A DNA stretch of 64,000 bases from Spirosoma rigui (GCF_002067135.1 NZ_CP020105.1:1612001-1676000); one strand, 5' to 3'. Shown: positions 8,033-16,865, numbered from the stretch's first letter. The notes: generated by a model not told the origin, from the letters alone. Translations and numbers: made by a program.

Positions 8033-8128
8033 CAACTGTTGATAAAAGAGATGATTTGTAGCTGGTTAGCATCAAAAAAAACAGAGATGTTGGCTTTGGC
8101 GCGTCTCATTTCGACCTTTACTGTCAGA

Positions 8129-9349
8129 ATGACTACGCAAACGATTCAATACGAATATGCTCCCGGCCACTTCCGGGCCTCAGAACCGGCTTTCTATCAG
8201 CCGGGTATGCTCAACGAGGGCGAGATGATTCTGAATATGGGACCGCAGCACCCGTCTACCCACGGCGTGCTACGGCTCGAAGTCGTGACAGACGGTGAAA
8301 TTGTGGTCGATGTTGTGCCGCACCTGGGCTACCTGCATCGCTGCTTCGAGAAACACGCTGAATCGCTGCCGTTCAACCAGATAATTCCGTTCGTGGATCG
8401 GCTCGACTATCTGGCGGCCATGAACTCAGAACATGCTTTTGTGATGGGTGTGGAGAAGATGCTGGGAATCCAGCATGATATTCCTAAACGAACCGAATAT
8501 ATCCGGGTGCTGGTGGCTGAACTGAACCGTATTGCGGCTCACTTCGTGGGCATTGGGACCTACGCGCTCGATATTGGTGCTTACACGCCTTTCCTATGGC
8601 TCATGCGGGATCGTGAGCACATTCAGCGCCTGCTCGAGTGGGTTAGCGGAGCACGCATGCTGTATAATTATATCTGGATTGGCGGACTATTTTATGACCT
8701 GCCCGTCGGATTTGAAGAGCGTTGCCGTGAGTTTGTGGCTTACCTGAAGCCGAAATTGGTTGAGTTGCAGCAGATCGTCATTGACAACGATATATTTATT
8801 GGACGAACGGCTAACGTGGGGGTATTGCCGCTGGCTGTTGCCATTGACTACGGCTGTACGGGGCCTATGCTGCGTGGATCGGGGCTGCGCTATGACCTGC
8901 GCCGGGTTGATGGGTATTCAGTATATCCCGAGCTGGATTTCGATATTCCCATCGGGGAAGGGAAAATGGGTGCCGTGGGCGATTGCTGGGACCGCAACAA
9001 CGTAAGGGTCCTTGAATGCCACGAGTCACTGCGGATTATCGAGCAGTGCCTTGACCAGCTCACCGGCGATCATAAACGTACGCGTGATTATGACCCGCAG
9101 GCGGTGGTCCCCAAAAAGATCAGACCTAAAGCGATGGATTTCTACGCCCGCGCCGAAAGCGCTAAAGGCGAGTTGGGATTTTTCTTCCGGACCGATGGAC
9201 GCTCCGACGTACCAGTCCGTTGTAAAGCCCGCTCATGCAGCTTCCACAACCTCTCAGTGATCAGTGAAATCAGCAAAGGGGCCATGCTCGCCGATCTGGT
9301 GGCTATCATCGGCTCCATCGACGTAGTAATGGGGGAGGTAGATCGGTAG
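8129..9349 (+). CDS. nuoD: NADH-quinone oxidoreductase subunit D, encoded alone
   Basis: NuoD is the 49-kDa-type subunit of respiratory complex I, at the quinone end of the peripheral arm. The 406 residues contain the family blocks [15 protein letters not shown] (quinone-site loop) near residue 38, [29 protein letters not shown], and [20 protein letters not shown]. The C-terminus [12 protein letters not shown] closes the subunit as expected. The ATG at 8129 ([10 protein letters not shown]) is preferred over the upstream TTG at 8039. No other nuo gene is nearby: the flanks are rpmG and hpt. It is therefore either a dispersed member of the nuo set or an extra copy. Confidence 0.93.
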   Translation: MTTQTIQYEYAPGHFRASEPAFYQPGMLNEGEMILNMGPQHPSTHGVLRLEVVTDGEIVVDVVPHLGYLHRCFEKHAESLPFNQIIPFVDRLDYLAAMNSEHAFVMGVEKMLGIQHDIPKRTEYIRVLVAELNRIAAHFVGIGTYALDIGAYTPFLWLMRDREHIQRLLEWVSGARMLYNYIWIGGLFYDLPVGFEERCREFVAYLKPKLVELQQIVIDNDIFIGRTANVGVLPLAVAIDYGCTGPMLRGSGLRYDLRRVDGYSVYPELDFDIPIGEGKMGAVGDCWDRNNVRVLECHESLRIIEQCLDQLTGDHKRTRDYDPQAVVPKKIRPKAMDFYARAESAKGELGFFFRTDGRSDVPVRCKARSCSFHNLSVISEISKGAMLADLVAIIGSIDVVMGEVDR

Positions 9350-9392
9350 AGAAGAAGCTTCGCAGCTTCCGAACGGCCCGTTTTTTTTCTTT
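9350..9392 (+). terminator. Possible terminator between convergent nuoD and hpt
   Basis: GAAGC and GCTTC flank a short loop right after the nuoD stop, and eight T residues follow 11 nt later. The distance between stem and T-tract is longer than ideal. The 43-nt interval separates two convergent genes. Confidence 0.35.
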
Positions 9393-9926
9393 TTACTCTT
9401 CTTTCAACACAAATATCTCTTTCGTATTGCGGCCGAGTCCGTCGTAGTCAAGGCCGTAGCCGAGGACAAACCGGTTTTCGATTTCGAAACCGACGTAGTG
9501 AAGGTCGATGGCTTTCCGGAGTGCTGTAGGCTTGAACAGCAGGGTAGCGATAGCAATAGACGCTGGTTGCTGGCCGCGCAGCTGGTCGCAAACCTCACAA
9601 ATGGTCAGGCCGGTATCGACAATATCTTCAATGACAATCAGGTCGCGGTTGGTAATGCTTTCGCTCAGGCCGAGAATCTGCTTTAGCTGCCCCGTCGACT
9701 CGGTCGCCGTGTAGGAAGCTACCCGGATAAAAGTCACCTCGCAGGGAATTGTCAGGTTTTTTAGCAGGTCGGCGGCAAAGATGAAAGCACCGTTGAGGAC
9801 TACTACGATCAGGGGTTTCCGGTTGATGTATTCCTGATTAATCTGTTCGGCCAGTTCCTGAATCCGCGTTTGAATAGCGTCGGCAGCGATAAAAGGTACG
9901 AATGTTTTGTCGTTGATGGCTAGCAT
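9393..9926 (-). CDS. hpt: Hypoxanthine phosphoribosyltransferase
   Basis: This enzyme salvages hypoxanthine and guanine by joining them to PRPP. The 177-residue protein has the PRPP-binding loop LIVIEDIVDTGLT, the LNGAFIFAADLL loop, and the C-terminal YVGFEIENRFVLGYGLDYDG motif that contacts the purine. The ATG at 9926 is chosen because a complete promoter lies immediately upstream (9945-9977), leaving a leader of about 12 nt. The longer frame from 9998 would begin upstream of that promoter. It is a single-gene unit convergent with nuoD. Confidence 0.94.
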   Translation of the reverse strand: MLAINDKTFVPFIAADAIQTRIQELAEQINQEYINRKPLIVVVLNGAFIFAADLLKNLTIPCEVTFIRVASYTATESTGQLKQILGLSESITNRDLIVIEDIVDTGLTICEVCDQLRGQQPASIAIATLLFKPTALRKAIDLHYVGFEIENRFVLGYGLDYDGLGRNTKEIFVLKEE

Positions 9927-9944
9927 ATTGGCGTCGGCAAGGGT

Positions 9945-9977
9945 CAAAGATACGGCAGGGTGGGTACAGGGGACAAA
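9945..9977 (-). promoter_or_regulatory. Promoter of hpt
   Basis: The minus strand reads TTTG (9977-9974), then 21 nt, then TATCTTTG (9952-9945). It sets the transcript start at about 9938 and so fixes the hpt translation start at 9926. Confidence 0.75.
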
Positions 9978-10110
9978 ATTTCGCCGAAAAATAAGCACAG
10001 GTAAACGTACAGCGAACGGTTTGCGTTAGTACATAGCAGGTTTCAGGCCCGCAAATGACAGACGAATCAATTGATTAAAAACAGGCTTCGGTCTGTATTA
10101 CGTGACTAGA

Positions 10111-11328
10111 ATGAAACGACTCATGTTGACGGTATGGCTGACGGGACTGGCTGCGCTGGCGCAGGCTCAACTGTACGACCCGTCGGCGTTTGATAAGGTA
10201 TATGATGGGTTGCTCAAGCACCCCGGCGTTCAGATTGAATCGGCGGAGGCTATCAACCAGATGTATAACTACAAGTTCTACGAGGCTGACAAGGAGTTTC
10301 GGTGGCTGCGTACGCGTTATCCTAAACACCCCATGCCTTATTTTATGATGGGGCTGGCCGAGTGGTGGAAAATTGTACCCAATACGGACATAACGGACTA
10401 CGACGATCAATGCCTGATGTACATGGACTCGACCATAGCGCTGGCCGAAGAACTGTATGACAAGAACGAAAATAAAGTCGAGCCCGCTTTTTTCCTGGCT
10501 GCAGCTTACGCGTTCAAAGGACGTTTGTACTCTGAACGGAAGAAGTGGGCGAAAGCGACCCTGGCGGGCAAGAATGCGCTGAAATACTTCGACAAATGCA
10601 AGGGTAATGCCGACATCAGCCCGGAATTGCTTTTTGGCGATGGTATGTACAATTACTACGCTCAGTGGATTCCGGAAAACTATCCTTTACTGAAGCCTAT
10701 ATTGGCTTTCTTTCCCAAAGGAAACAAAAAGAGCGGTATTCAGCAGCTCGAAAAGACGGCAAATACGGCTTTTTACACCCGGGTTGAAGCCCGTTATTTC
10801 CTGCTCCAGATTTACAGTATGGAAAGTCAGTACGATAAAGCCTACGAGATGGCAAAGTACATGACTGAACAGTACCCGGATAATCCCTTCTTTGAGCGGT
10901 ACTACGCCCGGTCGGCTTTTGCGCAGGGTCGGCTAAACGAAGCTGAGCGGGTTTCGAAAGATATTCTCGCCAAGATCGAACGGAGCCAGTCGGGCTATGA
11001 AGGAGTCAGCGGCCGTACTGCAGCGTATATCTTGGGCTACATCAACCAGCTTTTTTACAAGAACCTGCCCGAGGCTAAAGCGAATTACTTGAAGTCGATG
11101 GAGTTTGCCAAGCAGACCAACTCTATGGATGCCGGTTATTACTGGTCGTCGGTGTTGGCGCTGGGTAAGATTGCCACGGAAGAAAAACAGTACGACCAGG
11201 CGCAGGCTTATTTCAAGGAAGTAATTGACAAGGCAGAGCGCAAATCCAGTCAATTTAAGGAAGCGAAAAAAGCGCTTGATGCTAACAAGAAATCAAGGCG
11301 GGAAGAGCGTCGTAGCCGGAGGGAGTAA
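10111..11328 (+). CDS. Exported tetratricopeptide-repeat protein
   Basis: This 405-residue protein has a signal peptide (MKRLMLTVWLTGLAALAQAQ) followed by a long all-helical region with TPR spacing. Examples are the repeats around YKFYEADKEFRWLRTRYPKHPMPYF, YDKAYEMAKYMTEQYPDNPFFERY and YDQAQAYFKEVIDKAERKS, given here as separate parts of longer repeats. The C-terminus is strongly basic (KKSRREERRSRRE). TPR proteins act as scaffolds, and no partner is evident. The ATG at 10111 begins the signal peptide, so the GTG three codons upstream was not used. A perfect 16-bp inverted repeat follows the stop and separates it from the convergent Lrp-type regulator. Confidence 0.8.
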   Translation: MKRLMLTVWLTGLAALAQAQLYDPSAFDKVYDGLLKHPGVQIESAEAINQMYNYKFYEADKEFRWLRTRYPKHPMPYFMMGLAEWWKIVPNTDITDYDDQCLMYMDSTIALAEELYDKNENKVEPAFFLAAAYAFKGRLYSERKKWAKATLAGKNALKYFDKCKGNADISPELLFGDGMYNYYAQWIPENYPLLKPILAFFPKGNKKSGIQQLEKTANTAFYTRVEARYFLLQIYSMESQYDKAYEMAKYMTEQYPDNPFFERYYARSAFAQGRLNEAERVSKDILAKIERSQSGYEGVSGRTAAYILGYINQLFYKNLPEAKANYLKSMEFAKQTNSMDAGYYWSSVLALGKIATEEKQYDQAQAYFKEVIDKAERKSSQFKEAKKALDANKKSRREERRSRRE

Positions 11329-11332
11329 AGAA

Positions 11333-11399
11333 GTATGATGTATGATATGGTCCGTGTATCGTCTTTACAGTCAAATGCACACTATATCATACATCATAC
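11333..11399. repeat. 16-bp perfect inverted repeat between convergent genes
   Basis: GTATGATGTATGATAT (11333-11348) and ATATCATACATCATAC (11384-11399) are exact complements with a 35-nt spacer. The element fills most of the space between the TPR gene and the convergent Lrp-type gene. There is no T-tract, so its action as a terminator is not assured. Confidence 0.75.
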
Positions 11400-11409
11400 G
11401 TAGTTATGC

Positions 11410-11880
11410 TCACGGGATGGGCAGAACTTTGCTTTCTTTGAAAGTCGACATGATAACCATGGTTTGGGTGCTGGCCACCTCACCAATTTCATTGATCACG
11501 TCGAGCATGAGTGCCTGGTACGATTGAATATCCTTCGAAATTACCTTCAACAGGAAGTCGCCCGATCCGGTAATGTGGTGGCATTCAATGATTTCAGGAA
11601 TTGTATTGGCTTTGTCAACGAACGACATGGTCGTGTCTTTTTTGTGGCCAACCAGGGTTACCATCACGAACGTTGTTACGCCGAGACCAACTTTATCGCG
11701 ATTGAGTTGAGCATGATAGCTCTGAATGATACCCGACGTTTCAAGTTTTTTGACCCGTTCTAACGTAGGTGCAGGCGAAAGACCAATTTCCTTGGAAAGT
11801 TGAGCGTTGGTGATCTTGGCGTTGGCTTGCAGGATTTCTAATACATTGCGATCTATCTGATCTAATTTCTGGATCGACAT
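11410..11880 (-). CDS. Lrp/AsnC-family transcriptional regulator
   Basis: This 156-residue DNA-binding regulator has the full Lrp layout. The N-terminal helix-turn-helix spans residues 6-60 (LDQIDRNVLEILQANAKIT, LSPAPTLERVKKLE). A linker leads to a RAM ligand-binding domain with the GSGDFLLKVISKD block near residue 105. Such proteins sense amino acids and form octamers. Homologues act as global or local regulators, often of their own gene. A short palindrome (11969-11981) lies about 90 bp upstream and is a candidate operator. The ligand and the regulated genes cannot be told from the sequence. Confidence 0.9.
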   Translation of the reverse strand: MSIQKLDQIDRNVLEILQANAKITNAQLSKEIGLSPAPTLERVKKLETSGIIQSYHAQLNRDKVGLGVTTFVMVTLVGHKKDTTMSFVDKANTIPEIIECHHITGSGDFLLKVISKDIQSYQALMLDVINEIGEVASTQTMVIMSTFKESKVLPIP

Positions 11881-11968
11881 AAACGAAGCGGTCTGATTTA
11901 AACTGTGTTGCTGGACGGTGGTAAATCTATATCTTAGACGCTAAAAAATCTAAAAATATATTGGTTTG

Positions 11969-11981
11969 TTGCAAAATGCAA
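11969..11981. promoter_or_regulatory. Short palindrome upstream of the Lrp-type gene
   Basis: TTGCA and TGCAA flank an AAA spacer. The palindrome sits in the AT-rich interval upstream of the Lrp-type regulator and could be a self-regulatory binding site. The assignment rests on position and symmetry only. Confidence 0.3.
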
Positions 11982-12053
11982 TAGAAATAACGCCAGTCCT
12001 GTACTTTAGCGGCACAAAATTAAGTTAAATTGCCCAGACGCCAAATCAGTAAC

Positions 12054-12347
12054 TTATCGTTTGGCAATCTTGTTCTGCGTGACAATTCGCTGCTGATTTG
12101 ACTTGAATCGACCATCGTCAACAGCTGATAATGCGGTATGCTTTGTGGATCGGCCCTGGACGCGGGCCCGCCACATGCGCCAGGAAGATGGCTTCATTTC
12201 GCGTCGCATAAGTTCAATAACCTGCTGTTCCGACAGGCCAAACTGGGCTTCTATGGCATCAAAGGGCGTCCGATCCTCCCAGGCCATTTCAACAATACGG
12301 TCTATATCAACGTCAGACAGGTTATCCACGGCTGTAGGTACTTTCAT
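12054..12347 (-). CDS. TIGR03643-family protein
   Basis: This 97-residue protein contains the conserved TIGR03643 core: LSDVDIDRIVEMAWEDRTPFDAIE, then FGLSEQQVIELMRREMK, then the SSWRMWRARVQGRSTKHT tail (quoted as consecutive parts). The first part looks like a small helix-turn-helix. Its function is not established. From memory, in many genomes it sits in a small cluster with DUF2256 and a photolyase/cryptochrome gene. Here a DUF2256 gene lies 1.3 kb away, but no photolyase is seen. A GTG at 12362 would add five residues. The ATG was taken as the start. Confidence 0.8.
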   Translation of the reverse strand: MKVPTAVDNLSDVDIDRIVEMAWEDRTPFDAIEAQFGLSEQQVIELMRREMKPSSWRMWRARVQGRSTKHTALSAVDDGRFKSNQQRIVTQNKIAKR

Positions 12348-12400
12348 GCGGGTAAAACTCACTAACCGGGTAAACAGTTACCGTTTTAATCAATAATAAA

Positions 12401-13609
12401 TCAATGAGCCAGTTGACCTTCGTACTCACCCAGCAATTTCCAGATTGCCGAGAACTGAGAGACGATGTCGCTGTCATTCTCCATATCAGTATTTGTCATG
12501 AACAGCCGGCCAGTACCGGTTTGAGGATTGAAGAACATAAATGCCGACGCCCCAAAGTCGCTGCCGGTATGGCCAATGCTTCCGTTGGAACGGAATACCC
12601 AGAAAATACCCTGATTGACATCGCGCGCTGGCAAGCCACCAGGCAACTTACCGACCGGAAATTGCGGGCTCAGCATTTGCTGAAACGAAGCTGGGGTTAA
12701 AATGCCGGCTTGCCCCGCGTATCCTCTCAGCATTGCCATAAAATAGCGACCAAGGTCGGCGCAGGAGGTGCGTAAATTACCGTCGGGATAGGTAATTGAC
12801 GAGTAGCCCGGATAGAGTTGTCTGCTCAGGTTATAGGCACCTGCCTGGCGGGCAGGGTCAAGGGTCATTGACGACCAGCCGGAATGAGCCATACCCAGTG
12901 GGTCAAGAATATACCGCCTGGTATAGTCAGCGTACGAGATACCTATTTTTGTTTCGATTACTAACGCAGCCAACGCAGCGCCCAAATTTGAATAGGCATA
13001 CGTTTGGCCGGCTTTAGTCCGGGCAAAGTTTCGTTTCGTGTATCGGCTTCCTTTCTCGTTAAAGCAACTGAACAAAAAGGAGCGAAGTGTCTCTGCCGCG
13101 TTTTTGCCGGACAAATCATACCCTTTTAACTGGCTGGCAGGCACCGTTCCCGGATTTCCGTTGAATACGTATGTTTGCGCGTAAACGGGTTCGTAGTCGA
13201 CAAGGCCCGACGTGTGGGTAGCGAGGTGTCTGATCCGGATGGTATCGGTGGGAAAATAAGGATTGACGACGCGGAATGGAAGCAGTGCGTTTATGGGCGT
13301 ATCGAGGGTGAACAGCCCGCGCTCAACCCCCTGCATAAGCGACACACCAATGAGCGTTTTACTGATTGACCCAACACTTTGAACGGTGTGTGGTGTGTAG
13401 GGCGTGCGAGTCTGTAGATTGGCCAGGCCAAATCCCTGCTGGTAAAGAACGGTGTCTGGCCGGACGATGGCTACGCTAAATCCGGGAAAGAGCGACCGGG
13501 CGTGTAAATCGGTCAACTGCTTAGTCAGAGAATCACCTGGTGACTGCGCCCGAATGGAATGGGTGCTGATGCATAGAAAGAGAATCGTCGGCCAGTATTT
13601 TGCAAACAT
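12401..13609 (-). CDS. Exported serine hydrolase, class C beta-lactamase fold
   Basis: This 402-residue protein has a signal peptide (cleaved near residue 22, IRAQ) and the three motifs of the penicillin-binding/beta-lactamase fold. These are SxxK at S81-K84 (GSISK), YxN at Y206-N208 (YAYSN), and an HTG in place of KTG at 346-348 (IGHTGSDFG). Members include esterases, D-aminopeptidases and class C beta-lactamases, and the substrate here cannot be inferred. There is no lipobox, so it is probably periplasmic. The upstream promoter overlaps a large imperfect palindrome (13618-13670), which suggests regulated expression. It sits between the TIGR03643 and DUF2256 genes. Confidence 0.88.
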   Translation of the reverse strand: MFAKYWPTILFLCISTHSIRAQSPGDSLTKQLTDLHARSLFPGFSVAIVRPDTVLYQQGFGLANLQTRTPYTPHTVQSVGSISKTLIGVSLMQGVERGLFTLDTPINALLPFRVVNPYFPTDTIRIRHLATHTSGLVDYEPVYAQTYVFNGNPGTVPASQLKGYDLSGKNAAETLRSFLFSCFNEKGSRYTKRNFARTKAGQTYAYSNLGAALAALVIETKIGISYADYTRRYILDPLGMAHSGWSSMTLDPARQAGAYNLSRQLYPGYSSITYPDGNLRTSCADLGRYFMAMLRGYAGQAGILTPASFQQMLSPQFPVGKLPGGLPARDVNQGIFWVFRSNGSIGHTGSDFGASAFMFFNPQTGTGRLFMTNTDMENDSDIVSQFSAIWKLLGEYEGQLAH

Positions 13610-13617
13610 AAGTAATG

Positions 13618-13670
13618 GCGGGGCGGTAACGTTGGTAAAGATATTGATGATACCAAAGGTACCGCCCCGC
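13618..13670. repeat. Large imperfect palindrome overlapping a promoter
   Basis: Two 20-nt arms (13618-13637 and 13651-13670) are complementary except at two positions, around a 13-nt centre. The outer 11 bp (GCGGGGCGGTA/TACCGCCCCGC) are perfect. The right arm contains the -7 element of the serine hydrolase. It is a candidate operator, or a hairpin in the divergent intergenic region. Confidence 0.7.
13654..13661 (-). promoter_or_regulatory. -7 element for the serine hydrolase gene
   Basis: The minus strand reads TACCTTTG. This places the transcript start near 13647 and gives a 38-nt leader before ATG 13609. No clear -33 element is seen. Confidence 0.5.
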
Positions 13671-13678
13671 TATTGTTT

Positions 13679-13828
13679 ATGAAAATGCTGAAAAAGGCCG
13701 ATTTGCCTACTAAAGTCTGTCCCGTCTGCAATCGGCCGTTTACCTGGCGGAAGAAATGGGAACGCGATTGGAACAACGTCGTCTATTGCAGCGATGCTTG
13801 CCGGGCCAAGGGAAAAAAGCAGAATTGA
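13679..13828 (+). CDS. DUF2256 zinc-ribbon small protein
   Basis: This 49-residue protein has two cysteine pairs, CPVC at 14-17 and CSDAC at 37-41, around the conserved middle block [12 protein letters not shown]. It is a small zinc-binding module of unknown function. The strong basic and aromatic content suggests nucleic-acid contact, but that is inference. A second ATG at 13685 is a possible start. It runs divergently from the serine hydrolase gene and ends 65 bp before the glycosidase-like gene. From memory, DUF2256 often accompanies photolyase genes and TIGR03643. Only the latter is found here. Confidence 0.8.
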   Translation: MKMLKKADLPTKVCPVCNRPFTWRKKWERDWNNVVYCSDACRAKGKKQN

Positions 13829-13892
13829 CGGGCGAGTAGGACTAAGGAGTGATGGACTATCGTTATTTTTGGCAGTTAACATCCTCTTTCCA

Positions 13893-15605
13893 ATGCGCTC
13901 GACTGCTTTTCTTTGGTTATTACTGTTTGTCTTTATTGGGGATGGTTGCCGCCGTGCCAAACCCGCCGTTACCCGAACTCCGGTTCGGCCCCCATCTACC
14001 GCAGCGCGTAAACCCGTTGCGGTCAAACCTGCCCCGTCCAAACCTGCAATCGGCAAAGCGCCAACTCCCAAACCCTCCGTAGTTGTGCCCGTTGCCGATA
14101 CGGTCGAGTTTGATAACCTGGCCGATCAACTGGCTGGTATGCCGGGCGTGGCTCCGCCAAAACGGGAGTTTCGGGCAGTTTGGGTGGCTACGGTCGATAA
14201 TATTGACTGGCCCAGCCGGAAGGGGCTTCCCACCACCGACCAGCAGCGTGAAATCAAGGCTATGTTCGATCAGCACCAGCAGATGGGGCTGAACGCCGTT
14301 GTGGTCCAAATCCGGTCAGCCGCCGATGCGTTCTACGCTAAGAGCTCCGAGCCGTGGTCGGAGTGGCTCACGGGGCAGCAGGGACTGGCCCCCGAACCTT
14401 TTTATGACCCGCTCGAATTCATGATTGACGAGGCTCACCAGCGTGGACTGGAGTTTCATGCCTGGTTCAACCTCGACCGGGCTACGTTTAGTAAGAAGGC
14501 CAGCGTGGCACCCACAAATATTGTCTTTCGGAAACCCGAATGGATTTTGGAATACGGTGGGCGTAAACTCTTTAACCTGGGGGTACCCGCCGTCCGGTCA
14601 TACATTGCCGGCGTGGTGGCCAACGTAGTGCGGGAATATGACGTTGATGGTATCCATTTCGATGACTACTTTTATCCCTATGCCGAAGCGGGACAAATCC
14701 TACGCGACGATGAGACGTACCAGGCCAACTTCAATGGCATGAAAAAAGACGACTGGCGACGGGATAACGTTACCAAACTCGTTGCCGAACTACGGGATTC
14801 TATCCGGGCCAACAAACCTTGGGTCAAGTTCGGAATCAGCCCGTTTGGTATCTGGAAAAACCGAAGTAACGATCCGGAAGGCTCATTGACCAATGGCGGC
14901 CAGTCCTATTACGATCTCTACGCCGATACCCGCAAGTGGGTACGCGATGGGCTGATCGATTACATTGTACCCCAGGTATATTTTAGCTCCGAGTTTGGGC
15001 GTGCTCCTTACAAAACGCTGGTGGAGTGGTGGACCCGCAACTCGGGTAAAGTGCATCTCTACGTGGGGCAGGGGGCTTACCGCGTCGGGCGTGGTTCGGA
15101 GCGTGATCCGGGCTGGGGCCGGGCAACGGAGTTTCCCAATCAGGTCCGTTACAACCGGCAGCAGCCCGGTGTGCTGGGTAGTATCTTCTTCAGCGCTAAA
15201 TCATTGATGACCAACCCGCTCGCTATCCGGGACTCATTGCAGGCTAATTTTTACCACCACCCGGCCCTGGTACCCACCATGCCCTGGCTGGATAGCATTC
15301 CACCGCTGCCGCCCCACGATCTGAAGGCGGCTATGACGCCCGAAGGCGTTGAGCTGTACTGGCAGCAGCCCGGACAGGCTCTCGACGGCGACGGGGCCAA
15401 TTCTTACGTCGTGTACCGGTTTGAAGGGCGTCGGCCCCGCTTGCTGATGAATGATCCCCGCTTTATCGTGGCCCGTTGCTTCGGCGAGTCATCGACGCGC
15501 TTTATCGACAAGAACGCCGACCCCAGGAAGAAGTATACCTACGTTGTAACGGCCGTTGACCGGCTCAACAACGAAAGCCGGGAAACGGTAATACGAGTCC
15601 AGTAA
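13893..15605 (+). CDS. Glycosyl-hydrolase-10-like lipoprotein or secreted protein
   Basis: This 570-residue protein has a hydrophobic leader ending in FIGDGC (weak lipobox) and a Pro/Ala/Lys-rich linker (residues 20-65). A GHL10/DUF187-type TIM-barrel domain starts at REFRAVWVATVDNIDWPS (near residue 91). It includes the conserved FHAWFNLDRA, DGIHFDDYFYP and FGISPFGIW blocks. A fibronectin-like beta-domain closes the protein (about 470-570). Family members are often attributed to peptidoglycan or polysaccharide hydrolysis, but the substrate is unproven. Its stop at 15605 abuts the convergent ispH stop at 15606. The ATG at 13893 starts the hydrophobic leader. Confidence 0.85.
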   Translation: MRSTAFLWLLLFVFIGDGCRRAKPAVTRTPVRPPSTAARKPVAVKPAPSKPAIGKAPTPKPSVVVPVADTVEFDNLADQLAGMPGVAPPKREFRAVWVATVDNIDWPSRKGLPTTDQQREIKAMFDQHQQMGLNAVVVQIRSAADAFYAKSSEPWSEWLTGQQGLAPEPFYDPLEFMIDEAHQRGLEFHAWFNLDRATFSKKASVAPTNIVFRKPEWILEYGGRKLFNLGVPAVRSYIAGVVANVVREYDVDGIHFDDYFYPYAEAGQILRDDETYQANFNGMKKDDWRRDNVTKLVAELRDSIRANKPWVKFGISPFGIWKNRSNDPEGSLTNGGQSYYDLYADTRKWVRDGLIDYIVPQVYFSSEFGRAPYKTLVEWWTRNSGKVHLYVGQGAYRVGRGSERDPGWGRATEFPNQVRYNRQQPGVLGSIFFSAKSLMTNPLAIRDSLQANFYHHPALVPTMPWLDSIPPLPPHDLKAAMTPEGVELYWQQPGQALDGDGANSYVVYRFEGRRPRLLMNDPRFIVARCFGESSTRFIDKNADPRKKYTYVVTAVDRLNNESRETVIRVQ

Positions 15606-16865
15606 TCAGGCCTGGTAATCGGCCATGACCGCATCGATGGGACGTGCGTCGGGGAAGTAACTGACCAGCTTAAGCAGAATCCCTTCCACGACTGCATCCG
15701 GGCAGGACGCTCCGCAGGTGAGCAGTACCGTAATGGGTGCGGCTGTTGCCTGCTGCCCGCGCGTGAGGTACTGCTCCGTGACGATCTCCTGCTTCGTGTG
15801 AAGATCGAAGTGCCGGATCAGCGTATCAGACAGGATTTTTTGTGCTGACTCAATGAAGTACGTCGGCAGTTTACCGGCGCATAGTTCAACGATGTGCGAG
15901 GTATTGGAGGAGTTGTAACCACCGGCAACTACCGCAAAGTCGGCGGGGTAATCGAGGAGTGTATAGGTTGCGTCCTGGTTATCGTTCGTGGCGTAGCAAA
16001 GCGTATCGCGGGTATTGGCGAAATGGGCTTCTACCTGCTCAGGCTGTAGGTTATATTTCTGCGTCATAACCTGTTTGAGGTAATCGGCAATGCCTTGGGT
16101 GTCAGACGCTAGCATTGTCGTCTGGTTTACGACGCCGATTCGCTGCAAATCGTGGTTGGGGTCGAAACCCGCTGAAAACTGCCCGGCAAATTCGGTATAG
16201 AACTGATCGGCTGGCAGTTCGCTGGTGATGTAACCTGCCAGCCGTTGGGCCTGTGCCATATCTTTGACCACAACCGTTGGCGCGGCTTCCTTGCTGTGCG
16301 AAAACGTAGCACGGGTTTCTTCGTGGGTAGGCTTGCCATGTACAACGACCGTGTAGTTCTTCTGACCAATCTGACTGGCCTTATTCCACACCTTTTCCAC
16401 AAACGGACAGGTGGTATCGTATTTGGCGACCGAACCGGCGCTGGGATCCAGGCCAATGGAGGATAGCTGCTGCTGAATTTCCAGCGTCGTCCCAAAGGCC
16501 GGGATAATAACGACATCGTCCGGCGTCAGATCTGACCAGGGCGTCAATTGCCGCCCCGACGTGTCCATGATGAAACGAACCCCCCGATCCTGCAAATCGG
16601 CGTTGACGTCGGGGTTGTGGATCATTTCACTGAGCAAAAAAATTCGCTTGTTCGGATTTTCGGCAATGGCTTTGTACGCAATCTCAACGGCGTTTTCCAC
16701 CCCGTAGCAAAAACCGAAATGCCGGGCGATGTAAAACCGGATCGGACCGAAATCGAGTACCGTCGGCGTGAAATCCCGTTTTAGCTTGTCGCGCTTCCGC
16801 CGAAATTCTTTCAGGGGCGTAATGATGCTGCTACGGTAGTACTCAGGGATATCGAAAGATTTCAT
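15606..16865 (-). CDS. ispH: 4-Hydroxy-3-methylbut-2-enyl diphosphate reductase (long form)
   Basis: IspH makes the isoprenoid precursors IPP and DMAPP in the last step of the MEP pathway, with a 4Fe-4S cluster. The three expected cluster cysteines are visible: C53 (HFGFCYGVE), C153 (DTTCPFV) and C290 (TLCYATNDNQ). The NQTTMLAS segment is also present. At 419 residues it is about 100 longer than the enterobacterial enzyme. The N-terminal 40 residues are an extra basic region like that of long-form family members. The C-terminal motif reads TCGASCPD rather than TSGASTPE. It has a leader of about 107 nt with a 6-bp hairpin near its 5' end. Confidence 0.93.
   Translation of the reverse strand: MKSFDIPEYYRSSIITPLKEFRRKRDKLKRDFTPTVLDFGPIRFYIARHFGFCYGVENAVEIAYKAIAENPNKRIFLLSEMIHNPDVNADLQDRGVRFIMDTSGRQLTPWSDLTPDDVVIIPAFGTTLEIQQQLSSIGLDPSAGSVAKYDTTCPFVEKVWNKASQIGQKNYTVVVHGKPTHEETRATFSHSKEAAPTVVVKDMAQAQRLAGYITSELPADQFYTEFAGQFSAGFDPNHDLQRIGVVNQTTMLASDTQGIADYLKQVMTQKYNLQPEQVEAHFANTRDTLCYATNDNQDATYTLLDYPADFAVVAGGYNSSNTSHIVELCAGKLPTYFIESAQKILSDTLIRHFDLHTKQEIVTEQYLTRGQQATAAPITVLLTCGASCPDAVVEGILLKLVSYFPDARPIDAVMADYQA

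Noticed and set aside
8039..8128. TTG start that would extend nuoD by 30 residues
   Set aside because: The extension has no family match, whereas ATG 8129 leads straight into the conserved N-terminus.
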